Source: Nakazawaea peltata
Taxonomy: Eukaryota > Ascomycota > Pichiomycetes > Alaninales > Pachysolenaceae
NCBI GenBank assembly: GCA_001599355.1
Contig: BCGQ01000009.1
Coordinates: forward strand, 496,001-560,000
DNA: 64,000 nucleotides
Direction: 5' to 3'
A program made the translations under genes and the position numbers. The notes beneath the pieces are model-generated. The model was given only the letters and a program-made list of their open reading frames with translations, did not search any database and had not been told where the DNA came from. How positions within the stretch are numbered: the first letter of the stretch is position 1; each line of letters begins with the position of its first letter. This document shows positions 29,810 to 40,370 of this stretch, in pieces.

Positions 29810-31168
29810 ATGGGAGTTAGACTGTTCAGTGCGCCAGGGAAACTGCTTTTGGCAGGCGGGTATCTCGTATTATTCCCGGAATATCGCTCATTTGTGGTAC
29901 TGTTGTCCAGCCGTATGCATGCGACAGTGGATTCAACTCCTTCTCCAGATAAGGTGACCAGAGTCCATATAACTTCTCCTCAATTTGAGGGAGAATGGGA
30001 ATATGAGTTTGATCATGATAATGGGATGAGTTTGAAGGAGGTCAATGGCAAGAAGAACCCATTTGCAGAGAGTGCTGTGAACGTCTGTTGTCACTATGCT
30101 TCTTTATTGGGATTAGCTGAATCCCCAAAGAATGTCAAGATCACTATATTCTCTGATCCAGGTTACCATTCCCAACTTGATGCCATTGAGAAGACAAATG
30201 GAGTTAAGACTTTCTTGTTCCATGGAAAGGATATCACCGAGGTTCCTAAGACAGGTTTGGGTTCGAGTGCCGGGTTAGTTACAGTATTGACTACACTGTT
30301 ATTGAGTCAATTCATTGGCAATTCAGACAACCTTACCACTGATGCCGAATTGAAGAATTTGATCCATAACTTGGCCCAAATTGGCCATTGCATTGCTCAA
30401 AAGAAGATTGGATCCGGTTTCGATGTTGCTAGTGCTACTTTTGGCTCAACTATCTATCGTAGATTCCTGCCATCGGTAATCAGCAGCGTTGTCTCTGGAG
30501 ATTTCTCCGAATTGGTCTCAATTGCAGGATCCACCTGGGAATTTGAACATCTCGACTGTAGATTACCTCCAAAGGTCAAGTTCTTAATGGGAGATATATC
30601 CGGAGGCTCCAATACCCCAAAATTGGTCTCAAAAGTATTAGATTGGAAGAAGTTGTTCCCTGAAGAATCGGCTGATCTCTTCTCCAAATTGGATAGTGCC
30701 AATAACCTGTTAATAGAAGCCATCAATAAGTTAAATGATTTGCATGATAACAACAAAGAGCAATACGACTCTTTACTCGAGACATTAAAGACACATTCCT
30801 CAGCCGAGTTGATTTCGTATGCTTCTTTCCATGGTATCTCTTCCAAAACAAGACCGTTACTTGACGTGATTGAACTGATTTCCCTGATCAGATCCCAATT
30901 GCGCCGTCTCACTAGAGAATCTCATCTGGAAATTGAGCCTTTCCTGCAAACTCAATTGCTTAACTACTGCGCATCGAATTTTAAAGGCTGTTTGGGGGGT
31001 GTAGTACCTGGGGCCGGTGGATATGATGCTATTTGTCTTTTATGCCACGAAGAGTCTATTGAGAAGATAGTCAAAACCGAGGTGGAGAATGTGACATGGC
31101 TTGATTTACATGAGCAATCGGAGGGGATCATTGAAGAGGATCCTGAAAATTATATAGATATCAAATAA
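29810..31168 (+). CDS. ERG8: Phosphomevalonate kinase
   Basis: Phosphorylates mevalonate-5-phosphate in the mevalonate pathway. The 452-residue GHMP kinase starts FSAPGKLLLAGGYLVLFPEY, has the ATP loop VPKTGLGSSAGLVTVLTT (~residue 145) and a GHMP C-terminal motif CLGGVVPGAGGYDAICLL. Length matches S. cerevisiae Erg8 (451). A CTG at 30296 follows VLTT, where yeast has Ala. Divergent from the FAS1 gene, 225 bp between starts. Confidence 0.96.
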   Translation: MGVRLFSAPGKLLLAGGYLVLFPEYRSFVVLLSSRMHATVDSTPSPDKVTRVHITSPQFEGEWEYEFDHDNGMSLKEVNGKKNPFAESAVNVCCHYASLLGLAESPKNVKITIFSDPGYHSQLDAIEKTNGVKTFLFHGKDITEVPKTGLGSSAGLVTVLTTLLLSQFIGNSDNLTTDAELKNLIHNLAQIGHCIAQKKIGSGFDVASATFGSTIYRRFLPSVISSVVSGDFSELVSIAGSTWEFEHLDCRLPPKVKFLMGDISGGSNTPKLVSKVLDWKKLFPEESADLFSKLDSANNLLIEAINKLNDLHDNNKEQYDSLLETLKTHSSAELISYASFHGISSKTRPLLDVIELISLIRSQLRRLTRESHLEIEPFLQTQLLNYCASNFKGCLGGVVPGAGGYDAICLLCHEESIEKIVKTEVENVTWLDLHEQSEGIIEEDPENYIDIK

Positions 31169-31398
31169 AAGCTCTTTATCAACTAATATTAACTATTTCT
31201 ATTTCACCTCCCCCTGGCCCTTGCTCCAATCCCTCGTTCCCCTCCTCTTCTCCACCTTCCTTTTTACCCCTTTTCCCAACGCTAATTGAAAATTAGAGAA
31301 AAAATCCTCACAGGACATTTTTTTTAAGCGAGCGATCTTGGACGCAAAAAGGAACCACCAAGCGCCGAGTACACTAAGACGGCAGTTAGCATAGCAAG

Positions 31399-32787
31399 AT
31401 GACCGAAAACACCGTAGAACAATGGAAGAAGACAAAGAAGATCGGGATTATTGGTTTAGGAGACATGGGTTTAATGTACCTGAGACGTTTCAGTGAAGCT
31501 GGTTGGAGGTAAGTGAGCAGATGAAGTGACTCATCGAGAATGATAGTACTAACAAAGGGTTATAGCGTGTGTGGATGTGACCGTGAGGACGTGTTTGAGC
31601 AATTGAAAGAGAAATATAAGGACGAGCCTTTCGAATTGCTATTGAATGGACATCATGTGTCGAGATGTTCCGACTATATCATCTATAGTGTAGAGCTGGA
31701 GAATATTGGTAAGATTGTGTCGATGTACGGTCAGTCGTCGAAGATGGGTGCTATTGTGGGGGGTCAGACTTCATGTAAACTGCCGGAAGTTCTGCTGTTT
31801 GAGAAATATTTGCCTGAAGATGTGGAAATCGTCAGTGTTCATTCGTTACATGGTCCTAAAGTAAACACTACAGGCCAACCGTTGGTGATTATTCCTCATC
31901 GGTGCCATGAAGGATCCTCTTCTTTAGAATTTGTTAGACTGTTGATGTCATGCTTGAACTCTAAAGAAGTCATATTAAGTGCTAAAGAGCATGACAAGAT
32001 TACTGCTGATACCCAACTGTTGACTCATGCTCTGTTCTTAAGTATGGGTGTTGCATGGTCTTCTGTTAGTATTTACCCATGGCAAGCGACAAAATGGATC
32101 GGAGGTATCGAGAATGCCAAGATCAATATTTCATTGAGAATTTACTCCAACAAATGGCATGTCTATGCTGGATTACTGATCACCAATCCTGCTCTGCATG
32201 ACCAAATTTTGCAATATGCTACTAGTGTAACCGAATTATTCAATTTGATGATCCAAGGAAAGAAGCAAGAATTAAGAGAGAGGATTTTGACAGCAAAAGA
32301 GAGAGTTTTTGGCCATTTAGGAAAAGACCATGAGCTTTTGCTTGATGACGATCTTTTGCAACAATTCAGTTTAAGTAATGTACCTCCAGAAGGTAAGCAA
32401 CCTAACAGTCATTTATCTCTTTTAGGTATAGTGGACAGTTGGAGTAAACTCGGAATTGTACCGTATGACCACATGATTTGTTCTACTCCATTGTTTAGAA
32501 TTTTCTTGGGTGTCACAGAGTACTTGTTTTGTACCGAAGGATTATTAGAAGAATGTTTAGAAGTAGCAGTAGACAACTCTATTTTCAGACAAGATGATCT
32601 CGAGTTCACTATTCTGGCCAGACAATGGTCAAGTATAGTGAAATTTGGTGACTACAATTTATATAAATTAGAATTTGAAAAGACTCAAAAGTTCTTTGCT
32701 CCGATGTTCCCAGAAGCTAACAAATTGGGAAATGAGATGATCAAGACCATTTTCCAAAGAGTGAAAGATCGTGAACTGAAGAATTAA
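31399..32787 (+). CDS. TYR1: Prephenate dehydrogenase, one intron
   Basis: Oxidatively decarboxylates prephenate in tyrosine synthesis using NADP. Exon 1 (31399-31508) carries the Rossmann motif IGIIGLGDMGLMY; the intron is 31509-31565 (57 nt, donor GTAAGT, branch TACTAAC at 31547-31553, acceptor TAG); exon 2 is 31566-32787. The junction reads EAGWSVCGCDRED, matching AGWGVICCDRE in yeast. The 443-residue product (yeast 452) has GGQTSCKLPE, VHSLHGPKVNTTGQPLVII and NSHLSLLGIVDSW. Five CTG codons (31480, 32017, 32032, 32176, 32194) align with Ala in the S. cerevisiae protein, the clearest code signal in the window. Confidence 0.96.
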
Positions 32788-33091
32788 TAAATTTATTCTC
32801 TTGACCCTAAACCACCTATCTGTGAACCCCGCTTACCCCTCTTCTCCATTACTGTATACCAACTGAGCACTTTACGAATCAAAGCTCCTCCTAAATCTCA
32901 GCAGTTTATCATTTCTGTCTAATAATAGAAAAAAAGAACAACACAAACAAAAAGCCCAGAGTAAGGAAAAAAAACGAAGAGAAAAGGGCGTTCGAAAGAG
33001 AGGAAACATTAGTAAGAGCGTTGTCCGGTACTTAAGCGTTAGGTGAAGTGATATAGAATCAAGTGCTTAGTGTGATCGATCAATACCAAGG
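32788..33091. other. Intergenic, TYR1 to ARL1
   Basis: This 304-bp tandem-gene spacer has A-rich patches (about 32928-32990) upstream of ARL1. No further element is seen. Confidence 0.5.
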
Positions 33092-33643
33092 ATGGGAAAT
33101 ATATTCAGTAATATCTTTGGAAGGTTATGGGGACTCAATAAGGAGATCAGAATCCTTATTTTAGGGTTGGATGGTGCTGGTAAGACGACGATATTGTACA
33201 GATTACAGATGGGAGAAGTTATAAAGACGAAGCCGACAATAGGGTTCAATGTGGAAACATTGCAATACAAGAACATTTCTATAAACATGTGGGATTTGGG
33301 AGGACAGACTTCTATCAGACCTTATTGGAGATGTTATTATGCCAATACACTGGCGGTAATCTTTGTAGTTGATTCTACCGACAAGGACCGTATGGAGACA
33401 CTGAAAAAAGAGTTACATTTAATGTTGAAAGAGGAGGAGTTGTCGGAGAGTGCATTGTTGGTCTTTGCCAACAAACAAGATCTGCCCGATGCTTTGACTG
33501 CTGCCGAAGTCAGCAAGCTGTTGAATCTTGTTGATTTGAAGGATAGAAGTTGGAGTATCGTTGCCAGTAGTGCTATTAAAGGTGAAGGACTTACAGAAGG
33601 TTTGGATTGGTTGATAGACGTGATCAAGGATGAACAAATGTAG
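33092..33643 (+). CDS. ARL1: ADP-ribosylation factor-like GTPase Arl1
   Basis: A 183-residue Arf-family GTPase that recruits golgins and other effectors to the trans-Golgi. It has the myristoylation Gly2 (MGNIFSNIF), P-loop GLDGAGKTT, switch [10 protein letters not shown], switch [19 protein letters not shown] and NKQD. The combination of [12 protein letters not shown] and [20 protein letters not shown] separates Arl1 from Arf1. Length equals yeast Arl1. One CTG (33401) lies where yeast Arl1 has Ala. Confidence 0.96.
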   Translation: MGNIFSNIFGRLWGLNKEIRILILGLDGAGKTTILYRLQMGEVIKTKPTIGFNVETLQYKNISINMWDLGGQTSIRPYWRCYYANTLAVIFVVDSTDKDRMETLKKELHLMLKEEELSESALLVFANKQDLPDALTAAEVSKLLNLVDLKDRSWSIVASSAIKGEGLTEGLDWLIDVIKDEQM

Positions 33644-34115
33644 TCTTGATTATTGTCATATCATTGCCTTGTCTGAATAAAAAAACTCATCAAAACCTTA
33701 AAAAAACTGTCAATGAATCTCCGCATTCAGAGTATCACTAAATAATTAAGAAATGAAATATTTGAATTGGTTGTAGGGGTAAATTTTTGTAGGATTTTTT
33801 CGATTTGAGGTTTTGGTAGATATCTTGTTTTTGACAATTGTATGGCATTGCCTTCTGAACACCTTCTCAGCCCTTTCCGAGCTCCGTCCCCACCCTCCTC
33901 TCTTCCTCATCAGTGCCATCCTCTCCCCCTCTTGTCTTCTCTTCCTTCTTTTCCCTCCTCCCCCTTCAGTCCCGCCCTGTTTGCGCAGCGCAAGCAAGTA
34001 AAAACTCTTCACATTCGAGGACGTTTCAGTTAGACGCCATACCAACAAGCTCAATATATGTGGATTGTGAATTCAGTATAGACATACGATAGGAGTATAG
34101 ACATCACCAAATACA
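33644..34115. other. Intergenic, ARL1 to CQD1-like gene
   Basis: This 472-bp spacer contains a C/T-rich tract (about 33885-33975), usual upstream of genes here. Overlapping open frames on both strands are low-complexity and not supported as genes. Confidence 0.5.
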
Positions 34116-36354
34116 ATGTCGATATTCCGAGCTGCTTCGAAATCACCAATGGCTAGTCCATTTCGGTTCAGTAGCAATACTATTTTAAAGCAAGTGCTGG
34201 AGAAGCCTATAATGACATCGTCTCGATATGCATTCTACAGCAACCCTCATTTCTCGGGTGCTAATGGGCGGGGATTGACCTCAATGGTTAACGGATGGGA
34301 TAGGTCTTCGAAGTCCAGACATTTTCCTAGGTTCCTGGGCTTCTTAATAGGTGCTTCCGCCATCACTGGATTGTCCTCTTTTGACGCCTACGATAATAAT
34401 AGAGTTTCATTGGACTCGGGCTCTGTGCTACATGGCGCCACATTACGAGATTCTCGTGTTATCAGTAAGAATAATAAGTTGACACCAGATCCCAGCGCCG
34501 AGACTTTTGAGATTGGATTATACATATCGTCACAGAAGGAATTAGATGAAAAAAACGAGCAAATCAAGCAGGAACAGCTCCAACACCGATACTTATGGTG
34601 TATTTACAAAGTTAAATATTTCTTTTTAGATTATGTATGGGAGAACTTGATCACTGTGGGTAGATTTTTAGAGATCAGTATCTTGTTCGTACCGGTATTT
34701 GCTTTATATCCGATTTGCTGGTTTGGTAAAAGAAGACCTGATTATAAAAATGAAAGGTCCGGTTCTGCTATTTGGTTTAAAATCTTAAGACATGCCATCG
34801 AATGGGGAGGACTGTCTTTCATTAAGTTAGGTCAATGGGCAGCTTCAAGAACTGACATTTTCTCCGCTCAATTATGTGAAGAATTGGGTAATTTGCATTC
34901 CAATGCCAAGGCTCATAGTCTCCATTGGACAAAGTCTGTCATCTGCAAGACATTTGGTGTTGATAACTTTGATGATATCTTTGAAGAATTCCAAGAAACC
35001 CCATTGGGAGTCGGTGCAATTGCCCAAGTTTATGTCGCCAAATTGAACCGAGACAAGATCCAAGACGCACCTACTGGATGGGTTGCTATCAAGGTGTTAC
35101 ATCCCAACGTAGCAATCAAAATAGAAAGGGATTTGCGCATCATGAACTTTTTCGCTACGGCTATAGACTATATTCCGACTATGGAATGGTTGTCATTGCC
35201 TCAAGAAGTTGAGCAATTCGGGTTGTTAATGAAATTACAATTGGATTTGAGAATAGAGGCTGCCAATTTAGAGAAATTCCAGAACAATTTCGATTCCAAG
35301 CAGAAACACGATATCATGTTCCCTAAACCTTTCACGCAATTCAGTGGACGCGAAGTGCTAGTAGAAGAGTATGTCGATGGAATATCGATCTCTAAATTTT
35401 TAAAACTTTATAAAGATAGTAAAAAGAATCCTCTTTTGAAAGAGATCAGCAATAAGGTGTTGGACTCATTCTTACAGATGCTTATATTGGATAATTTCAT
35501 TCATGCTGATCTCCACCCCGGAAATATAATGATCGATTTCTATAAGGAAAATTCGCATGGAAAACCACTACCTTCTACTGATAATGGAGAGTTGATTTCT
35601 AAGTTAAGGAAAACGAGTGATGACGAGTTAAGCGATCTCATGCTGAATCTTCATGAGGAAGGGTATCACCTGAAGGTGTATTATATCGATACTGGATTGG
35701 TGACGGAATTGAATGAAGTAGATAGGATCAATTTCATCGAATTATTCAACGCCTTATCTGAATTTGACGGTTACCGTGCTGGAGAATTGATGATTGAAAG
35801 ATCAAGAACCCCTGAGACCCTGATCAGTAACGAGATCTTTGCTTTAAAAGTTGAAAAATTAGTGGACAGAATCAAACAACGGACATTCACATTGGGAAAT
35901 TTATCGATTGGAGATTTACTTGACCAAGTACTAGGAATGGTGAGACAACATCATGTCAGAATGGAAGGTGATTTTGTCACCGTCATTGTAGCGATCTTAT
36001 TGGTAGAAGGAATTGGACGTCAATTAGATCCGAACTTGGATCTCTTCGCAAGGTTCGTATATGCTATGACATTGGGATTCCCAACGTACTGAAATATTTG
36101 AACAAATACTAATCCGATTTAGTTCTATCCCTATCTTGAGACAATTAGGATTACAAGATGGAAAATACCTTTTCAAGAATCAAGATTCGTTATCGATGAT
36201 CAAAGTCTGGATGGCCTTAGAAATCAGGCAATTAATTCATGCATCGATTCAAGACGTAAGTCGGCTCATTTTTCTCCCCTCTAATCCCGCATTTACTAAC
36301 AAATCCCAGATTCACAACTTGGTAAAATCAGACGGTTTATGCCCTAACTACTAA
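34116..36354 (+). CDS. CQD1: Mitochondrial UbiB/ABC1-family atypical kinase, Cqd1 (YPL109C)-like, two introns
   Basis: UbiB proteins Cqd1/Cqd2 act at the mitochondrial inner membrane in coenzyme Q distribution. The N-terminus is basic and Ser-rich like a presequence, followed by a hydrophobic stretch. Family motifs are FIKLGQWAASRTDIFSAQLC (KxGQ), VAIKVLHPNV, EEYVDGISI and FIHADLHPGNIMI. My model is exons 34116-36052, 36123-36255 and 36310-36354, giving 704 residues ending GLCPNY. Intron 2 (54 nt, GTAAGT, TACTAAC) is clear. Intron 1 has branch TACTAAT and acceptor TAG at 36121-36122, but its donor is weak: GTTCGT at 36053 (giving LDLFASSIPILRQLG) or GTACTG at 36086 (37 nt). Unspliced, the frame stops at 36092. 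Confidence 0.8.
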
Positions 36355-36583
36355 AACGGCGAGCGCTTAACCTACCCGTTTCCGTTTTAGGAAATAGATA
36401 GCGTTTATCTGATAACCTTTTAAGTTACTTTATTTTTTCCCTTGTCTTATCGTTTAATGCAGGTAAACGGCGAAAAGAAATGTACTATTTAGATCGTAGT
36501 CGAAATTTAGATATATTTATATAAGAGCACGGGTCTGCTATTGTTAAGTACCTGATTTAAGAAAAGACATCCTTGTTACGAAT

Positions 36584-37729
36584 ATGAAAGAAATTGTAGC
36601 ACTTGTGGCATTTGCTTGCCTCTTTTATATTGTCTACGATATTGTATATAAGAAACCAAAGGCTGCGTCGGCCAAGAAGAGCAGTGCTCTGGGGGGTGCT
36701 AAAGAGTTGGAGCCTCCAGTGATTCATCCGCTTCCTGATTTCGAATGGGACAAAGAAGAGCCTATTCGTTATGTTCCAATGAAGGGAGGTGCTTACAAGA
36801 TGACCATGGGTTTGAGAACTTTACCAGCCGAAGAACAATTTGTTATAGATAGACACTACAAAAATTTGGCAATTGCTAGAGCCAAAATTCAAGCGAAGAG
36901 GGGTAACCAACTTATCTTTGCTCAAATCGAGCACCCAGGTGTAGTAGACCTGGTATGTGAATTCTACGACCATTACGTCAACTTCATGCTTACACGTTAC
37001 CCTACATGCTTTGAGTTATCTGAAGACAAGAAAACCGTCCTTAACAAAATCACTGAGAAAACTTTGCCATTCAGTTCAAGTCAAATCTCCGATAAAGACC
37101 AAGTTCTTCGTGAGTTGGCATACCATGTTGTCGATGATGTTCTTATTTTGTTGAAAGATCCTGCCAAAGAAGATGAATACCTGCTTCGTGCTGCCATTTT
37201 CTTGATCCCATCCGGTTTCGATCCAAGTAACCTTGTCGGCAAACATCTTACAGACATTCACAAACCAGTTCCTCACTACAAAGAGAAGTTACAATTTTCG
37301 ATGAACAAATTTTTCGATCGTGTTAGACCATATCAGTTCATGATCAGAAATAACTGGTCGATCCAAACCCATCAAAACTTGAACGATATTGGCTTGAACC
37401 ACGGTAAGCCTGGAGAAAAACCTAAGAAATTACAACTGCAAGATTTGGATTTCAATAAAGTTTTTTTGCGTAGTGAAAGACAAGTTGTCGCCAGACTTCC
37501 AAAATGCGGTCTGATCACCATGTCGGTTAAAACATACTTCACCCCATTGATTAGATTGAGAGAAGATGAGGAGTTGAGAGCATTACTTGTAAGCAGTGTA
37601 GAAGGATTAGCTGATGGATTCGACGTCTACAAAAATAAGATCAAATGGGAACACCTGATCTTGGACTATCTTTCTTTCAAGTCCGATGGTATCACCCAGA
37701 AAGTTGAAGAGTTCATCTTTGAAGAGTGA
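36584..37729 (+). CDS. DUF3445 (haem-dependent oxidative N-demethylase alpha-like) protein, copy A
   Basis: A 381-residue protein with an N-terminal membrane anchor (MKEIVALVAFACLFYIVYDI) and a DUF3445 domain over most of the rest. Characteristic family stretches are PFEWD-like LPDFEWDKEEPIRYVPMKGG, RPYQFMIRNNWSIQTH (RxNW) and VFLRSERQVVARLPKCGL. Bacterial relatives of this fold are haem-dependent N-demethylases; fungal members are uncharacterised and activity is not established. A diverged paralogue lies at 41531-42679. Confidence 0.8.
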   Translation: MKEIVALVAFACLFYIVYDIVYKKPKAASAKKSSALGGAKELEPPVIHPLPDFEWDKEEPIRYVPMKGGAYKMTMGLRTLPAEEQFVIDRHYKNLAIARAKIQAKRGNQLIFAQIEHPGVVDLVCEFYDHYVNFMLTRYPTCFELSEDKKTVLNKITEKTLPFSSSQISDKDQVLRELAYHVVDDVLILLKDPAKEDEYLLRAAIFLIPSGFDPSNLVGKHLTDIHKPVPHYKEKLQFSMNKFFDRVRPYQFMIRNNWSIQTHQNLNDIGLNHGKPGEKPKKLQLQDLDFNKVFLRSERQVVARLPKCGLITMSVKTYFTPLIRLREDEELRALLVSSVEGLADGFDVYKNKIKWEHLILDYLSFKSDGITQKVEEFIFEE

Positions 37730-37886
37730 AAGTAAATAAAAATAAATTATCCCCCCCTTTTAATATTTGATCATTTACTTGTAGATTCTGCGCCTACTTT
37801 CCTTATTTAGGTATTTTTTTTTATATAGGGAGTGAAATTCAGTTGAAGATCAGATTGGTCAGATTGATCAAGGTTAGAATTTGACA

Positions 37887-39059
37887 ATGTACCCGGGACA
37901 AGGTAGAGGATATCAGCGACCACCTGTTCCACCTCCAGGTTATGGATACCAACAGCAACCTCAGCGGTACCAGGGGCCGCCTTACCCTCAAGAGCAGTAT
38001 CAAAGACCCTCTGTGCCACCACCAGCACCACAACATTTCAGTTCTAGTGGCATGAATGTGAACCAGATGACATATCAGAGACCACCTGGAAGGCCTCATA
38101 CTCCAAACCAGAGACCCCAAATGATGGGTCAGACCGGTCTTTCTTATCAATATTCCGCTTGTAATGGTCGTAAGAAACTGTTGTTAGTGGGCATCAATTA
38201 TTTTGGTACAAGAAATCAATTGAGGGGATGTATTAATGACGTACAAAACATGCTGAATTTCCTTGTACAAAGATACGGTTACAGAATGGGAGATATTGTT
38301 ATATTGACCGATGATACTCGTGATATGGTTCGTGTCCCAACAAGGGCCAATATTCTTAGAGCTATGCAATGGCTTGTCAAGGACCTGAGACCAAACGATT
38401 CATTATTTTTCCATTACTCAGGTCATGGAGGCCGTACTAAAGATTTAGATGGAGATGAACTGGATGGATATGACGATACTATTTATCCTGTTGATTTCCA
38501 AACGGCCGGAATGATTATAGATGACGAAATGCATGCTATTATGGTACAGCCTTTAGCTCCCGGTGTTAGATTGACTCTGTTATACGATTCTTGTCATTCT
38601 GGTACGCTGTTAGATTTACCGTTTGTTTATTCCACCAAAGGTGTTGTAAAAGAGCCTAATCTTTTAAAAGATGCAGGATCTGGCGCACTCAATCTGGTCA
38701 TGAGTTACGCTTCGGGAGATATTTCCGGTATCTTCAGCTCTGTGAATTCGGTCTTTAATAAAGTTTCGAATAGTAATAGCGGGGCGTATGAGCAGGCTAG
38801 AAGGAGGAAATTTTCTCCTGCTGACGTCATATCTATCAGTGGGTGCAAAGATGACCAAACTTCGGCTGATAGTTCCGTCAATGGAGTGGCAACAGGTGCA
38901 ATGAGCTGGAGTTTCATTACCACTTTGAGTCAACAACCAGAACAAAGTTATCTTACTTTATTAAACAACATGAGAAATTTATTGAGGGCAAAATACTCGC
39001 AGAAACCTCAGTTATCTTCCTCTCATCCAATAGACATGAACTTGAGATTCATATTATGA
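37887..39059 (+). CDS. MCA1: Metacaspase (Yca1/Mca1)
   Basis: A Ca-dependent Arg/Lys-specific cysteine protease of the type I metacaspases, involved in protein quality control and stress death. The ATG is at 37887; an upstream TTG is discarded. The 390-residue protein has a Pro/Gln/Tyr-rich prodomain (about 1-85) and the p20/p10 domain with catalytic His in [16 protein letters not shown] (~178) and Cys in YDSCHSGT (~235). CTG codons at 38178, 38385, 38577 and 38607 fall where metacaspases have Ala (RKALLIGINY, VKDARPNDS, RLTAxxDSCHSG, SGxALDLPF). Confidence 0.96.
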   Translation: MYPGQGRGYQRPPVPPPGYGYQQQPQRYQGPPYPQEQYQRPSVPPPAPQHFSSSGMNVNQMTYQRPPGRPHTPNQRPQMMGQTGLSYQYSACNGRKKLLLVGINYFGTRNQLRGCINDVQNMLNFLVQRYGYRMGDIVILTDDTRDMVRVPTRANILRAMQWLVKDLRPNDSLFFHYSGHGGRTKDLDGDELDGYDDTIYPVDFQTAGMIIDDEMHAIMVQPLAPGVRLTLLYDSCHSGTLLDLPFVYSTKGVVKEPNLLKDAGSGALNLVMSYASGDISGIFSSVNSVFNKVSNSNSGAYEQARRRKFSPADVISISGCKDDQTSADSSVNGVATGAMSWSFITTLSQQPEQSYLTLLNNMRNLLRAKYSQKPQLSSSHPIDMNLRFIL

Positions 39060-39380
39060 TTTTGCATTATTCTATATAGTTTAAACAGCTTTAGTTACCC
39101 CTTTATCCCTTTGTATCAATCCAGTGTACCGCCCCTGTTTCTTCTTTATTCAGTGCGCTGTTTGTGCCTGTGCGCAGTTTCCGCCTGCGAAGTTTCTTGG
39201 CCTTTGAGTGGATTTCGCCGTGAATTCCAAGATTTTTGCTACTGATTTTTGTTACGGCAATAATCTCTCAGATATTATAAAAGAAGGCGATATCAAGGTC
39301 AGTTTCAAACGTATTCTCACCAGTTTTATCAGCACTATTATCAGATAGATAAATTCATACAAATTACAAATCAATTCACA
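39060..39380 (+). promoter_or_regulatory. Metallothionein promoter region
   Basis: This 321-bp region has a TATAAAA box at 39276-39282, about 100 bp before the ATG. One ACAGCTTTAG (39085-39094) matches the loose HWHNNGCTGD copper-regulator consensus on the minus strand, which is weak evidence alone. Confidence 0.4.
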
Positions 39381-39563
39381 ATGGCCTGCTCATGTTCAAC
39401 CTCCAGTACTTGCTCTTGTTCTCAAGGTACCTGCTCTTGTAAGGACAACAAGAGATCTTTGGTCAACCAAATGGGTGAATCTTGTTGCTCTTCTTGTTCA
39501 TCTTGTGGTTCGGACTGTACTTGCACTACTGAGGCTTGCTCCTGTTCTTGTTGCAAGAAATAA
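39381..39563 (+). CDS. Small cysteine-rich metallothionein
   Basis: A 60-residue protein with 16 cysteines, mostly as CxC, CC and CxxC, and no aromatic residues: MACSCSTSSTCSCSQGTCSC, a Cys-free KDNKRSLVNQMGES linker, then CCSSCSSCGSDCTC and CSCSCCKK. Such composition binds Cu(I), Zn or Cd through thiolates in the cytosol. The two Cys clusters (6 and 10 Cys) suggest two metal domains. It does not look like S. cerevisiae Cup1 or Crs5 by sequence. A TATA box and a leader support a real gene. Confidence 0.85.
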   Translation: MACSCSTSSTCSCSQGTCSCKDNKRSLVNQMGESCCSSCSSCGSDCTCTTEACSCSCCKK

Positions 39564-40370
39564 GTTTGCATTTAACGAGTTTTATGGTCCTATATGCTAA
39601 TTTAGTTTATTGCTCACACATGACACGGTGTTTGGTTCTTCCATTTGCCGGTGTTAATGCCGATGATATTAGTTTTTATGGTATTCCGAGGTGCTAGTAT
39701 ACCTTTGAAGATCTTTCAATCATTTATATCTTTTGTTTAAATCAAAATTGGAATTGCTGAATATACATCATTTCCTTTCGTACTTCATTGTAGACCGCGT
39801 TGCCTCTCTAATCTAAACCATCTATATCTTCGCATCTACATCTTTGCGGAGAACTCTTTAAGAGCAAAATATAAAAATTCTCTATATATATGGCCTAGAT
39901 TATAATTCTACTGCATTGGTCGACGTCATTTACTTGGCCCCCATTCCCTCGAATCCTCCACCGTTCCCCCTCTCCCCTTTACCGTTCCCTATCACAAATT
40001 ACCCCTAAGCAGTTAACTTTAAAGGCACCTAATAGCGCTTGATATTACCAAATTCTGTACTCTTTTTTTCTTTCCATAAAAGTCAACTTACAGCGAGTGC
40101 GATGAGCTAGCGAAATCGCTATTACTTAGACTTAACAGACGCATTTTGCCTTTTTTTCCATGCACAAATCCATTTTTACCCTTATCGAATCAGGATCCAT
40201 TCTGTGGTACAAACCCGAGAGGGGTAAGACGGCAGGGCATGGGAAACACTTCTGTTAAAGTTGAGATGACGCGAGCGAGACCTCGATTAAGGTTTCGAAG
40301 AATTATTATTTAAATAAATCGTATTCCTTCTGTTTATCAAAGTTTGGTTCCAACTATATCTAGATAAAAA
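39564..40370. promoter_or_regulatory. Intergenic, metallothionein to CAR1
   Basis: This 807-bp region is mainly the CAR1 promoter. CTTATC at 40181-40186 (GATAAG on the minus strand) lies 185 bp before the CAR1 ATG. T-rich runs occur at 40062 and 40150. I see no RNA gene. Confidence 0.5.

Noticed and set aside
33746-34054. Overlapping frames on both strands in the CQD1 promoter
   Set aside because: They arise from the C/T-rich tract and overlap each other; no codon bias.
36086-36122. 37-nt intron in the CQD1-like gene with donor GTACTG
   Set aside because: Frame-compatible, but unusually short, and it leaves an extra FVYAMTLGFPT segment not expected between LDLFA and SIPILRQLG; the 70-nt version is preferred though not proven.
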